A stretch of DNA of 64,000 nucleotides from Solea solea (lineage: Eukaryota; Chordata; Actinopteri; Pleuronectiformes; Soleidae), in NCBI RefSeq assembly GCF_958295425.1, contig NC_081139.1, positions 17,400,388 through 17,464,387 on the forward strand, given 5' to 3'. A program made the translations under genes and the position numbers. Of the stretch, positions 10,692 through 23,363 are shown piece after piece. The notes beneath the pieces are model-generated. The model did not search any database. It had not been told where the DNA came from and worked only from the letters and a program-made list of their open reading frames with translations. The first letter of the stretch is position 1. Each line of letters opens with the position of its first letter.

Positions 10692-13600
10692 CATGTTCAC
10701 CTCCCCACACACAATCTCAGGCTGACCCAACCAACATGACTGAAGAACCGACCCAATTAGGATTTTAAGATATTTGTAAGAACCTGGCCCAACCTGCCAG
10801 GCTCTGCCGGTTGAAGCCCTATTAGCTTTCTTTTTGTTGCCTTTTTTTTTTTTTTGGAATTTCAACAAAAATAATAGATAAGAAGTGTTTCAGCAACATG
10901 AATGACTTGAATGAATTTTGAATATAGGTCACAACATCATCGTCTGTACACAAAGTTTTCTTATACTGCACGGTGAAATAAATGTGTTGCATTTGCAATG
11001 ATACAGCGTGATCGGTTATGACACAGCAAAGGAAACCACAGCAGTGTGAAAGGGATATTTTTTTTTTTTATATTTCATTTCCATGAATGGTGTGGAAGAG
11101 CAGAGACCACTTAGGGTGAAAAGTCAATAGTGCATGTAGCTGAGAGCCTCTCAGTGATTGCACATGGCTTTTCGGGCAGATTTTCACAAACTGATATTCA
11201 GAGATGCACTGTAAAAGATTCCGAGAGAAAACCAGTTGTGGTATTCATCCCATTTTTTCAGGCAGGAAGGATCACGGAGACGTAAAGCGGTGTTATTCAT
11301 GCGCTCCACCATTGAGCCCAATAAGTAGCTGCATTTTCACATGGTAACGAGCGAGCAACCGCATCACAGCTGTTTGTCTTTACCTGCACAGGTTTGTGCG
11401 CTTTGAGCCAAGACTATGAAGCTGTTCCTGTTGTTTTGCCACGTGTTTCTGTTGAGCTGGGGCCTTTGTTTCTTGGCAGAATGCCACCTTACAAACCTGT
11501 GCCAGAGGAAGTGTGTCATGCCCCACACAGTTTGGTTTGTAGACATGCAAACGCAGCATATAATCCATTCCATTTGATAGCTTTCTGGCGTGAATTTGAA
11601 TGGCTGTCACAGCAACTTAAGAACAGTTTGCTGTCAAAACTGAAATATTATATCAACACTCATCTTTTAGGGCACATGCTCACTCCCCTCAAGCCATACT
11701 GCTCTCTGTGCACTGAGAATAGCTGTTCATCCACAATCCTGCTTGGCTCGTTATGTGAAACCTTCAGCAAGAAAGTTTTGAAATACAAGAATTGAGAGTA
11801 ACTTTCAAGAAGCCAATAAAACAGTCTCCTGGACAAAGAGGCAGTTGGCAGCCTTCTAACGCAATTGCAATTAAATTATCTCATTTCCAATCTGTCCCTG
11901 AAGAAAGTCCTTATTAGAGGTACACTTTCAGTTTCTAATAGTTGAAGAGAAAAAGAAAACTGATCAGAAGTCATTATAACATTTCCTTTAACAAAGCTGA
12001 TCTTGGATACAGTCAGCCAAGACGATATTGCACAGCTGAGCACAAAGGACCAATCTAATTAATTCTTCCTTCAGCCTCTGGGTTTGTCAGTGAAGTAGAA
12101 ACCTGGCTGGCATTGTTAGGAGATGTAAAGTGGGTATATGAGTGAAGAAGGAAACTAAAAAATGTTGGTCTTTTTTCCAAACAAAGCACTTCTTGCAACA
12201 GGCCTCATTTTTTTTGAAACACCTACATCTGTATCTTATGGGTGTTCTGAGTGTAGTGACAGTCAGCTTTGCTGTGCAGTGAGGGGTGCGTTATCCGCCA
12301 TAGTGCTCTTCAGAGTGAGTGAATACCTCTGGCACTGGTTTTGACCTTGTCATTGCATGCCGCATTAAGGGTGAAAAGAGTGAAATCACACTTGAGCTGC
12401 CAGAAAATGCAAATTGAATCCGTTTTTTTTGATTGTATGCAGCGTGTTCTGTGTGTGTTTGTGTGTTCAGACTAATCTGGATATGCAAAAAAAACAGAAA
12501 AGAAATGTTTGCAACATTTAAATGACATACTCTTGTAAAACCTAAAGCATTGCTAGAGAGAGGGTATAAACATATATCGAGTCACATATCACAGATTCAT
12601 CCTTTGACTCCAGGAAGATTTACTGACATGCAGTAACAATGCGAGTCCAGGTGCTTTGAGGTGAAAAACGTCTGGTGCTTTCCTTCAAAGAACTGCGCTT
12701 CTGCTGCCGCAGAGGCCACTAGCAGAGCCTCTGCACCTTATCCCAGAGACTACCATCCATCCTGCACCTGAAAGATGTCAAAATGTGAGCAGCGCATCAT
12801 TAGTCCAGAAGAGAGGAGGTGGATAAAACTTATCATCAATGCACCATTAACCTTTAATGAACTGGTGCTACATTTCAGAGACAGAACTGCTCTGAAAGTC
12901 CCCCCCTTCCCGGGAGGTCAATATCCTTGCACCCGGCTGTGCTTGTCAACAGGATTTCTTTGTCAGACACTGTATCACTTAAGTGCTGCGTTTGGACACG
13001 GAGAGGGTCACACTGTTTAAGTTCATAACCGTGCGGCATTGTCAGAAATAAGTGGTTCCTTTAAACCTCGGAGGAGTCATGCGTTGATTTACAGAGGGCT
13101 CCCCGCTGCGCCGCGCTCATCAATAGAGACATTCTGTCATGTTGTAATAGCTGTTGTTGATGTTGATGAGGTATTATTTTTTTTACCCCCACACGCTGAC
13201 TGTTTCTGTGCTAATTAAGTTTGGCACATTGTTGATGTGTCTGTCACAGTGGGTCGGCTTGGCTCATAGTGACAAAAAAAACAACTAACTAACTGAACTA
13301 ATTCCATTCACCAGACCTTCTTCTCCCAGCATGAGCCTGACCACCACTTATGGTTTACTTCTGGGCTGTCCACACGGAAATTAGTCGACGTGAATTGGAT
13401 AAATTTGAATCGCCTCTGTGTTTTTCCACACAGAAATAGTGTTTTTTTAGCCCTGAATTTGTCTGAAAATGTCTAATGACGACTTATACACTGCTTTGGA
13501 AAAACGATGATGTCATAATCTGACCTCATTGTCTTCTCTTCTTGTGCTTGGAGATTGTTTGATCTGTTAACTTTCTGATAACTTTTCTTTCTGTGATTGT

Positions 13601-15410
13601 ATACATTGAAGTGTGTATTCAAGTGAAGCTCTATTTTTAAAAGTCTGTACACGGCGCACATGCCATGTGCGTACGCTCAAGGTCCTCTTCTCCAGTTTTG
13701 TTGTATTTCTCCACACATATGTATGCAAATGACAGCATGTTTATGGAAAACCTTTTCAAAATGACAAAGAAAAAGATTGCTGTTTTGTTTGTGCGTGTGG
13801 ATAGAGCCTTGAGTGCCACATTCATGCTTTGTGGTGCTTTTAGAAAGATAAATAAAATATCAGCTACAGCATTAGACAGGTTGTGAACATGCTGTTATTA
13901 AAGTGGCCTTGCCATGGCTGGACAACGGAAAATGCTTTAAAACAAACTCCTGGCTTTATTATTAGTGAGCAAGCAGTACACTGACATTTGGCCTGTACAA
14001 TTTAGTGGCAAGCTAAGGGAGAAACAGCTACATGTTAATCTAATTTACCCACAGCGCTGGGGGATTCTCATTGGCTCTAATAAACAGGATTTTAGGAACC
14101 AATATTAGTTTCACACATTTTTATTGCCTCTGCCTACATATACTGGCAATTATGCCATAATGACACAAATGAGTTCTCCCTAATTTCCCAAGATTGCCTT
14201 AACGCAGTGTCTGAGGGCCATGTAACAGGCGTCTACAGGCATGTAGCTGACTTTTAGGGAGCCGCAGTAAGAGGCTAATGGAACTGTAACCAAGTAAATC
14301 ATGAAAAATCTCTGTATTCCTGCGCCAGGGAGGTCGTGGGTCAAGAGCCTTACTGTAACTCCACTGTTTATGCCCTAAATTAATGTGAATTTAGCAGTGT
14401 TTTTCTGTGTTTAACTGTATAAATCGTACTTCAGAAATCACATGACAAGAGGTTCCTGTAATAGCCAGAGCTGTTGTAATTTCACATCGTAACACACAAA
14501 TGTGTAAAAACAGAAAAGCCAATTGTTGAAATGATAGCCTGTAAAATAATAATGATCGAATTTATTCTGAAATTCACAGTTGAAGCCGATGGAATTCTGG
14601 AAATAATTAACAGTATTCAAATATGATGCAGAATAGAAATGTTAACACCCTTTCGACTCATCGGAGACGCTGCATGATTCCTCATGGTAACACTGGGATA
14701 ATGGCAGACAGCAATGCAATTAACTGAACTTCTTAAAATCATACACTTATTATATTCTATACTATAATATGCCTATACTTTATGTCTTTGCATGTCTATC
14801 AGTGACATGCTATATATACCTGTAGTGCCATTTATTTCATTTTTTTATTCATTTAAGAGTCAAAATGTTTAAGTCTCTTGGTGATCCGAAATCTTTACTA
14901 ACCCTAGTTTTTGCTGACTTTAAAACACAGTTGTTGTTTTTTTCCTGTGGCTGTGTTTGATTTTAAAGCAACACAATGTAGGATTTCAATCTTCAAGGTT
15001 CATGTGTCAAGCCTGAGCAGGTCTGTGTCGCCTGTATTGGCACTTTATGAAACGTCTGGATTCGGTGCAATGCCACAAAAAGAACGACAACATTCTACTT
15101 CACAGCGTGCATCACAGGATGAACCTTTCCAAACACATGAAACCTTTAAAACTGTAATGTGTGACTTATAAACATGTCTGTCTCATTCACACCATTGTCA
15201 TGAGTTAACACAATGCTGATTCAGTCTATCAGCTCCACACGTTCACCTCTGTGTTTCTTACACAAACATTCTCACACACAGTGAATTCTACTGCTCAAAA
15301 AACGCAGTCAAGGATACGTGCCTCTAGACCCCACCTGCGCCTGTGCTGCTGGTGTATACACACAAACGCTCCCTCAGTCAGGTCTGATAGTCACACTTGA
15401 AAGAGCATTC
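10692..15410. other. Gene-free stretch, mostly unique sequence
   Basis: No supported gene. Poly-T tracts occur near 10841-10855 and 11060-11070. A 53-codon frame at 11416-11577 with a hydrophobic start is discussed under findings. The 14030-14300 part has mixed composition with CCAAT-like motifs and no recognised repeat, so it could be a conserved non-coding element, but this cannot be tested from one sequence. Confidence 0.5.
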
Positions 15411-15420
15411 ATTATTATAT

Positions 15421-15467
<47 letters not shown>

Positions 15468-15520
15468 CATATATGTATATATATAAATATATAATATTAT
15501 TATTATTATAATAATATATC
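15411..15520. repeat. Long AT-rich microsatellite
   Basis: ATTATATTATAT leads into a long (AT)n core, an ATACATACAT interruption, then (ATT)n. About 110 bp consists almost only of A and T and can form hairpins. Confidence 0.95.
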
Positions 15521-15761
15521 ATCATTTCTGGTTACAACAACTAAACAGAGGCATAATTACAACATCAACTGTATCAAGCGTTATGCACTGAAAATTTGAC
15601 CTCTGACAACACATCATCATGATTTAATGACTTAAACCAATACATTTCTCACATGGGACACTTAAAATGTGTCTTGAAATATAGCATGAATCCAGGTATG
15701 TTGTTTGTTTCCATGTGCAGTTGTGTATGTGACGGCATGTTGCAGCACAAGGTCAGGCACA

Positions 15762-15763
<2 letters not shown>

Positions 15764-15796
<33 letters not shown>
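15764..15796. repeat. (TC)n microsatellite
   Basis: About 16 perfect TC units. The Ser-Leu and Arg-Glu repeats in overlapping frames come from this tract. Confidence 0.97.
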
Positions 15797-15798
<2 letters not shown>

Positions 15799-16772
15799 TG
15801 CAGCCTCCTCAGTCGCTACAGTGGTTAAGCTGAGGCTGATTCCAGTCTCTGTGAGTGAGTAGATATGGAGGTGAGTCGCGTATTTCCATCCTGACAGACT
15901 CAACACGCTCTAGCCTCCTGGGACGCCACACCAGTCATCCCAGATAGCACATGGCTCACTTTTTCCCCCACATGCTCCGAGGAGCGTGTACACTAGTTTT
16001 GTACACTACATCGACCAGTCGCTGAGACCCTGCGCTCGCCTTTTTATTTAAATGCGATAAATATTTAATTGGCAAACGTGTTGTGAGAGATCACACGAGC
16101 AGGCACAAAGGACCCTCAGCTGAATATGCAACACTCTTGATAAATATTTCAGTATTCCATTTCCCCAACCCCCATTTGACTCACCAGGAACCTGGAGCTG
16201 ATCCTGGCAAGAATTAAACATGTTTTTCTTGTAATGTTTATTCTCTAAAAAAACAGCTCATTGCCTCATTCCAAGAGGTTACTGTGTTGGGGCTTGAACT
16301 GGCGTCCATTTAAAGATGCTTGTTTTCCTTCCAGTGACATAATAAATCATCTCACTGCTCTCTCTCATGTAGGTTAGTAGCACAGAACTAATAACACCAA
16401 TAATCCTCTCACTAATACAATATCCCCCGCTGCCTTCCTGCGTCTATTAATAGTATCACACACCGTAACATCTGCCTCGTGTTTTTACTCACATCCAAAA
16501 CCTTCTGTGAATCACATCTGCACAACTCTCTTTAATTCATTTATGTTTCCAACGGCACAATCTGCAGGTCTGACAATAAAGCAATTTTGAGTCTCTAATG
16601 TTAACGTTATTTGTTTTATCGTTGAGATTCACATCTGTTTCTCCACAGGGTATGAAATGAAACAACAAAAAACATCATTTCACCTCTCCATCTAAGGATA
16701 CATTACATTTTTACCGAAAAGAAAAATGAAAGCCGGTAATTTCCAAGGAGAAGCTTGCTGCACCTTCTACAC

Positions 16773-17100
16773 CAGTGTGTAAAATGTAGGTTACATAAAT
16801 GGAATTAATTAAAGTAATTACACTGATGTTTTTGTTTTTATTCCTTTGTGTGTTTGTTTACAATCATCTCAATGTATAATAGAGGCTTTCATTTCCAAAG
16901 AATGACCCCCTCAGGTGCTGATCTTCTCAACCAACGTCGACTTGTTGTTGATGTACAAACTGAACACCTTTTGGGTTTTTAATGGTAAGTGAAGGCTACC
17001 AGTTGTTCTCCTACGTGCTCGGAAGGGTGATGATGAGGTGAGAGATATTCAGCCGCAACATGAAACTTCACTAATGGATGTTGCTTTGTCCAGTGTGCCA
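16773..17100 (+). repeat. MITE-like dispersed repeat (CAGTGTGTAA ends), copy 1
   Basis: The left end CAGTGTGTAA is at 16773-16782. The right part carries GTTCTCCTACGTGCTCGGAA and GAGATATTCAGC..CAACATG, shared with copies near 44.5 and 48.0 kb. It resembles a very common teleost repeat whose ends are CAGTGTGTAA and its complement. The interior is heavily diverged. Confidence 0.7.
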
Positions 17101-17316
17101 AGTACCACCTGAGAAAATATTGAGCTCTCAAAGTAACACCATTATCACCAATGTTAAAATTACAGTGGCGTAAAGAGGTCGAGCAAAGTCAGCTACGGAG
17201 GCAGATTTATTCCTAATAAGATAATTTGCTCTCTCATCATCCTCCTCTTCCTCACATATACCTCAAACAGTGGTATAGTGAAATTGGCTTAAGACGGAGC
17301 GAGAGATTAGGTGACT

Positions 17317-17317
17317 C

Positions 17318-17348
<31 letters not shown>
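17317..17348. repeat. (TTA)n microsatellite
   Basis: About 10 perfect trinucleotide units. The run of Tyr in the overlapping frame is an artefact of it. Confidence 0.97.
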
Positions 17349-18860
17349 CATTGGTTTTTTTTTGTTATTTGTTTCAAGTACCAGAGGAAGCTTGCGTACC
17401 ACTGGTTGTACACGTACCACAGTTTGAGAACCATGGTTATATACCTTTAACTTCATATTTATTTGTTTGTTTGTTTATTTTTAAACTGTGATATGTGTGT
17501 GTGTAGATTGGAACTTTCCAGCCTGGTGTGGTGGTCTTCTCTCATATGTTCATAAATTCATAAAAAAAACAGAAGTCATTATTTAATTATTTAGTTTCCC
17601 GCGGCGCAGACTGCAAGTCCTCGTACGCAAACTCTGCAGGTGTTACCTGTTTACTGTTTGAGTTCCATATTTGTTTCTCCACATGAAACAACTTGGATCT
17701 CACAAAAACAACATAAACCTTTATTTCACCCCGCCGTAAACTTTTATAAGCCAGAAAAAGGCTGGGAAATAAAGAAGACCAGTAGTTTGTACAGCGAGTC
17801 TTCACATACTCACTGCAAATAAACATTTCAATATTTAAAAAAAAAACAAAAAAAAAAACAGTATTTATTTTTTGTTGATTGTATCCTTGCCAGTCTGGTG
17901 TGGTCTTAATGAGAGAAATTTATCAATAAAGCAATTGTTTATTTAATTAATTAATGTTTCCTTCTTCTCTTTCTTCCTTCCTTCCTCTAATTCATTGCGT
18001 GTAATGCTAACTCCCCGGGGTATAAAATGAAACAACTTAGATTAGTGCAAAAACAACATTAACTATCTACTCCATCCAAGATAAACCTTCATTTTTAGAG
18101 ATCAGAAAAAGGCAAGCAAATAAAGAACACCAGTCATATTCAAGGGAAGTCCTCACCTGAACATGTTTGCTGGACTTATAAAGTATTTTTGAGTTTTGCA
18201 TTTGTTTCTCCCCAGGGTATATAATAAAACACTTTGCAAAAACAACATAAACCATGATTTCGCCTCTATATCGGGAAATGCATTTCATTTTTAGCGACCA
18301 TAAGAGAATAGTAAATAAAGAACACCGGTAATTTGCAAGGGGAGTCCTCACCTCCATATACTCTGCTGCGATAATTGGGGTGTTCCATATCAATTCGGCA
18401 GTGGCTGTTCTCTTCCAAGAGAAATGCATCAATAAAGCAAAAGTTCTATCTCATCTATTAGTGTGTGCTTAAAGCTGTTTTGAGCCTTTATAAGGCTAAC
18501 TCTTGAAGTGTTACTTTTTTTTGTTTAATGTTTGAGTTTTGCATTTGTGTCTCCACGGGGAATAAAATGAAACAACGTTGCAAAAACAACATAAACCATG
18601 ATTTCACCTCTATATTCGGAGATGCATTTTCTTTTTTAGAGACCAAAAATGAGAACAGTAAATAAAGAACACCAGCAATTTGCAGGGGGTGGTGGTCCTC
18701 ACCTCCATATACTCACTGCACATAAAACATTTAAATATATATATATATCCTTTTGGAAAACAGCAGTATTTATTTTGTGTTAGTGAAACGTCCCGTGCCG
18801 GTCTGGTGTGGTAGTCTTCCTCGTATGAGAGAAAATTCATCAATAAAGCAATTGTTTAAG

Positions 18861-21169
18861 GTCCCAGTGGGCTCCAGCATGGCTTGTAAAATTTATGAGC
18901 AGCAGTACAAACAGACAGTGGATGGATCGAAAAAGGGTCCCGGAGGCAGCCGGAAGAGAGTCCTTAGCAATAACAACACAATCAATCACATCCAGCACAC
19001 GTCACATCCAACCCCGGGCTCCACCAGCAGTGCTTTCAAAACATATTCTCACATATTCACATGATTGCAGCTCTGTCATCATATCTTGCTGTGGGAGCGT
19101 CTGTTTTTTTTTTTTTTTTATATCATTATTATTATTTTTTTTTATTATTATTGTATGTGCAAGTGCTATATAAAGAGCTGCAATCTTCAGATACTAATAT
19201 TTATCTGTCCATCTGTGGGTTATTTAAAAACAGGTTGTTGTGTAATTACATTTCGTGTGACAGGCTTGGCAGCGATGTGTATTTTACACTTTCTATTTAT
19301 TTGAATGTTCAGCAAAGGATTTTATTTGTATAGATTTTTTTTTGTAATTAATTTGATGTTTGTCAGGCGCCCCTACTGTAAACTGCAATCTTGCTTTGTT
19401 GACATTAGACTGGGAACATTGTGATGTATGATCAGGGTTTATGGATGGTCAAAACACACCATCCTTCTCCAATATTGATTTAATCTCTGATGACACGAAC
19501 AGTCAACACCTTAAGAAAAAAGTTTGACTGTAGACTTAATAAAGCCCCTTTTCCACTAGCACGCCTTGGCACGGCACGTTTTTTTTCCGTTTCCATTAGC
19601 GAAAGTACCTGGTACTCTGCTCTCACGAGTTTTCCGTGCGAGCTGAGCCGATACTATGCGTGACGTCGTCAGACTGCCGGCCACTGATTGGTCAGAGTGC
19701 TGTCACAGGAAGAGTCACGAACAAGACGTCCTACACAAGAATCACACTGTAGATCAATTAAAAAGACTTAACAATCCTGAAAACATGTGTTAAAGTCGCG
19801 GCACTTTCACGCAGACCTGTTGTGGTGACTCCGCCCACGACGAGGTGAGCTGAGACCATGTAGTGGAAACACGGCTTTATAGGTGAGTAAACTGAAATAA
19901 TGGTAATCTGAAGGTGACTGAATGCTGGGCAATTTCAAAAATCGGTCGGGTGTATAGAGGAGGGAGGCATTTCTTTCCTGTGTACGATAACAAACATAAA
20001 TCAGTAAATTGCAGACTCCAAAAAATGAAATGTAAATAAATATTTCACAGTCTACAACTGCACACGCATCCACTCAAGTCAACAAACACCAGTAATATGT
20101 TCACGTCACAGTCATTCACTCAAACACTGAGGAGTTGCAGCATAATAAAATACTTTGCCTCAGTGCATATCATGAATTGTTTTGATAAAGCGGCAACACT
20201 TTTCATTACAGAGCAGTAACAACGCGGTAATAGTGTGATGGAGAGTTAGAACTGTGGTAATACAATCTTATGTCTAATGGAGAGGTGTCACACTTGGGTC
20301 CAAGCTGCCAGCAAGCTAATAGAATATAATACTTAATGTATTTGCTAGCAATATTTCTATGATTATTATAATAATAAAAAGACTTTTGAAATGTTATTAT
20401 TAAATGTTATATTCAACATCAAATTTCATATATAAGCTTGTTTGATATTTAAATAAATTAAATTCTAATTAATTTAAGATACATTTCACTGTTTTTGATA
20501 TGAATAGATTTAGCAGAGTTTGCATCATTCATATGCTTTTATTGTGAAGTATACATCCATCCATATCATAACACCTATACTTTAAAATTGTGCAAAACAT
20601 CATTATGAATGTCTGATCAGAATGGAATGGAAGATTTTAAGCTATAATATTATCCACCTGTTTTTACCTAGTTTCTCTAGACCGGTCCCCATGGACCAGA
20701 CACGCAGACTACCATCAGTGTAATGAATTAGAAGTGACAGTTAGTATATTATCCAAACACACATTGTGGGAACATATCTTTTATACATTATCACTTTAAA
20801 TACACTGACATTTGATTTATGCTCAAAACGAACCTAGGAAAGTTGAAAGCTGTTTTGTGCGTATGCAGGCGCACAACCTTGGATGAACACTCAAACGGGG
20901 AGTCACTGAGACAGCGAGCACCCCGGAAAGACGTGGGTGTCTCATCTGAAACAATAAGTCACATGTTTTAACTTTCTCACTCACTCAGGGACCTTAGTTA
21001 GCACCAATTCACGTCTCCTCATCACTCACCGTCAGTCACAAAATCATTACCATGCTATATGAAAAGGGTGTAGAAAATTAGTCACACATTAAACACAGTG
21101 AAATGTCACAGACAGTGCAGCTGCCCTCAAAAGTGAGAGAAATTTGAAGCAAGTGATTGAAAACTCTAG
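18861..21169. other. Gene-free stretch around a MITE
   Basis: Apart from the hAT-like MITE at 19539-19880, a poly-T and TTA-rich block (19103-19152) and AT-rich sequence at 20320-20520, nothing is recognisable. No exon is supported. Confidence 0.55.
19539..19880. mobile_element. hAT-like MITE
   Basis: The left end AATAAAGCCCCTTTTCCACTA and the reverse complement of the right end (19861-19880) match at about 17 of 20 positions, bounding 342 bp with no transposase frame. The 'CCTTTTCCACTA' type of end is frequent in teleost hAT MITEs. No convincing 8 bp duplication flanks it, so the exact borders are uncertain. Confidence 0.6.
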
Positions 21170-21340
21170 TTTCCTCCCACAGTCGAAAAACATCCAGAGC
21201 TTAATTGGACACTAAAGCGACCGTAGGTGTGAATGTGACAGTGAATTCTTGTTTGTCCTGTGATGACTTGGCAGCCTGTCCAGGGATTAACCCGCCTTTC
21301 GCCCTACGTCAGCTGGCACTGGAGTTCAGAGAGATGTTAT
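21170..21340 (+). mobile_element. LINE-like 3' tail fragment
   Basis: It contains TTCCTCCCACAGTCGAAAAA, then TAGGTGTGAATGTGACAGTG, then CAGCCTGTCCAGGG and CGCCTTTCGCCC..GTCAGCTGG. This is the reverse complement of the same series seen at 32320-32600 and 60960-61270. The family ends in a short tandem repeat at one copy, as expected for a non-LTR element tail. An L2-type origin is my best guess. Confidence 0.7.
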
Positions 21341-23318
21341 AGCAACACAAATTTGAATAGAATCTACTAATACAGTACAGACTTCTGCTGTTTCAACACA
21401 TTGCTGACCAGTTGGATTCATGTTCCTTCGCTGGTTACTTATTCAAGTTCACAGAAATATGTAACTGGTAAAAGACAAACAAGGTTTGTACACGTTTCGT
21501 TGTTGTTGCTCACAACTGTTTGTCTTTTTTTGTAAGTCTTCATAGTATCAATAAAATGTTCAAGTAAATATTGCAGTTTCACAGTCGGAGAGATTGCCTG
21601 GGGTCAACTGTTGCGTATCAAACAAGTGCGTCTGTCTGTGCTCATCTGATGAGAGAAGCTGCAGGACAAACAGCTGCACTCACAAAACATAAACACAAAA
21701 CATCCTGTACATGAAACTCAGCAATCATCCTTTTTTTTTTGCCTCAGTGAGCCGAGTGCATCTTTAAAGTGCACTGTTAAATTGCAAGCGGCCACTTTTC
21801 TTGTTCCACACCTGCCCTTATTCTGCTTCACTTTTTGAAAGTCGATAGAAAAGCAACATATTTTGAGTTACGTGGACAAAAAAAGAAATAGACAGCATCA
21901 TGAAAACAAGATAAACTATAGACTACATAGATTGTACAGCAACAGTTGTGATACTGATACTGCATTTGCCGGTATTTCATATTAAACATGTAGCGCATAA
22001 GTTTTAAATACAAAATTGTGCATTAGAATCAAATTGCCAAGTGACTTCACAACTCTGTGTTTGGATCTTGAGTCCCCCCCGCCAAACTTCCCATACTGCA
22101 CACAAGTAATTTATTTCATGTCAAAACAGATGAAGGTCTGATAGTATTGCTTGACAGAGTCCATTTTCAAATGAAGGACGAAGCAATAATATCAACAAAA
22201 AAAATCCAAAATGGTTTGTGTCATTTTGACTATTTCCTATTGCCCTGATGTACAGTATGTTCACATTTCTGATAAGTTTGGTTAGGGTAAGTTATTTTAC
22301 TGTATAAAAAATGTTGTGAGACATCATGATTGACAGGTAAGAATTGGTCAGGTACAATGGGAGACAATGTAGACATGCCATCCATGTCTTCACGTGACGT
22401 CACCCTCCTTGAGGAACGCCTCCTGTAAGGGCTTCCTCATGCAGCCTTCACGGTAACGTTTCACTGACACAACTATGAGGAGACAAGACTGGGGTTGTAC
22501 TTTCACAAAAAGACAATTCAAAGAGAAGACATTTGTTTATTTGTGCCATTAGACGTGCTTCAATCCCTGGGGAAGAACACTGGGGGTGAGCAACCCTAAC
22601 CCTAAGTGCACACAAGTGTGGCGTTCTTCTAATCACTGTATTTAAATCATTTATATGTTAATGGAGTCTTTCTGACACCTTTTATTTTTGTGAACCGACC
22701 AGGTCAACTCCAAAGACATTACATTGTTTTCAGTCTGAATGATTTACAGAGGTTGATCAGGTTGTTATTGAACGTGATGACACGTTGTAATTGTTTTATG
22801 TTACCTCCCTGAGGACTATACTGATAGCAGTTTAGAAGTTGTGCTTATTCCGGCATATGTGCATTAATACTTTGAGAGCTGATTTGTTGATTAATGTGCA
22901 CGGCCCTAATTCAATAAATAATGCAAATAATATTTAAAAAGGACAGATATTTACCACCACGCCAGCACAGCACAACAGATCTTAGCAATGTTAACCTTTT
23001 CTGTAAGTCACATTGACTTATACGTGTCAAATCTAATGACCACACTTCCAGCCACCAAGGAGAGGAAAAGAGAGAAAACATGGGTATATTTGAGCAGCAC
23101 GTCGAATTTTATCAACGGTTAAAATAATGACAGTGACACACTTAAACTTTTGCTCAAGTTGTATTTGTATATGTTTAAAATAACACAATTGTGATTCATT
23201 TATCAAAGATATCTCTTGGAAATGTTGTCGTAATGCTGAGCACAAGGTGTGGAAGGAATGTTACGCACAAATCTGCTCTTGTCATGACAAAACTGAAGTA
23301 GGTGCCTCTCACTCCATA

Positions 23319-23363
<45 letters not shown>

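Larger units (their letters stand above)
16560..18860 (+). repeat. Clustered array of a diverged ~170-210 bp unit, about five copies
   Basis: Five copies of a core block lie in the same orientation at about 16595-16760, 17640-17825, 17990-18165, 18190-18375 and 18530-18735. Shared landmarks in order are TTTGTTTCTCC, GGGTATAAAATGAAAC, GCAAAAACAACATAAAC, CATTTTTAGAGA, AAATAAAGAACACC, then AGTCCTCACC and CATATACTC. Between several cores a second block recurs: GTCTGGTGTGGT followed by ATCAATAAAGCAA (17885-17940, 18785-18858, partly 17517 and 18400). A MITE-like repeat separates copy 1 from the rest. On the minus strand the core keeps a similar reading (EYMEVRT), but frames are short and broken. 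I do not recognise the family. It is not CRISPR-like, since the spacing is irregular and the copies are strongly diverged. Confidence 0.85.

Noticed and set aside
22592..22605. Interstitial telomere repeat
   Set aside because: Only about two CCCTAA units, which is expected by chance.
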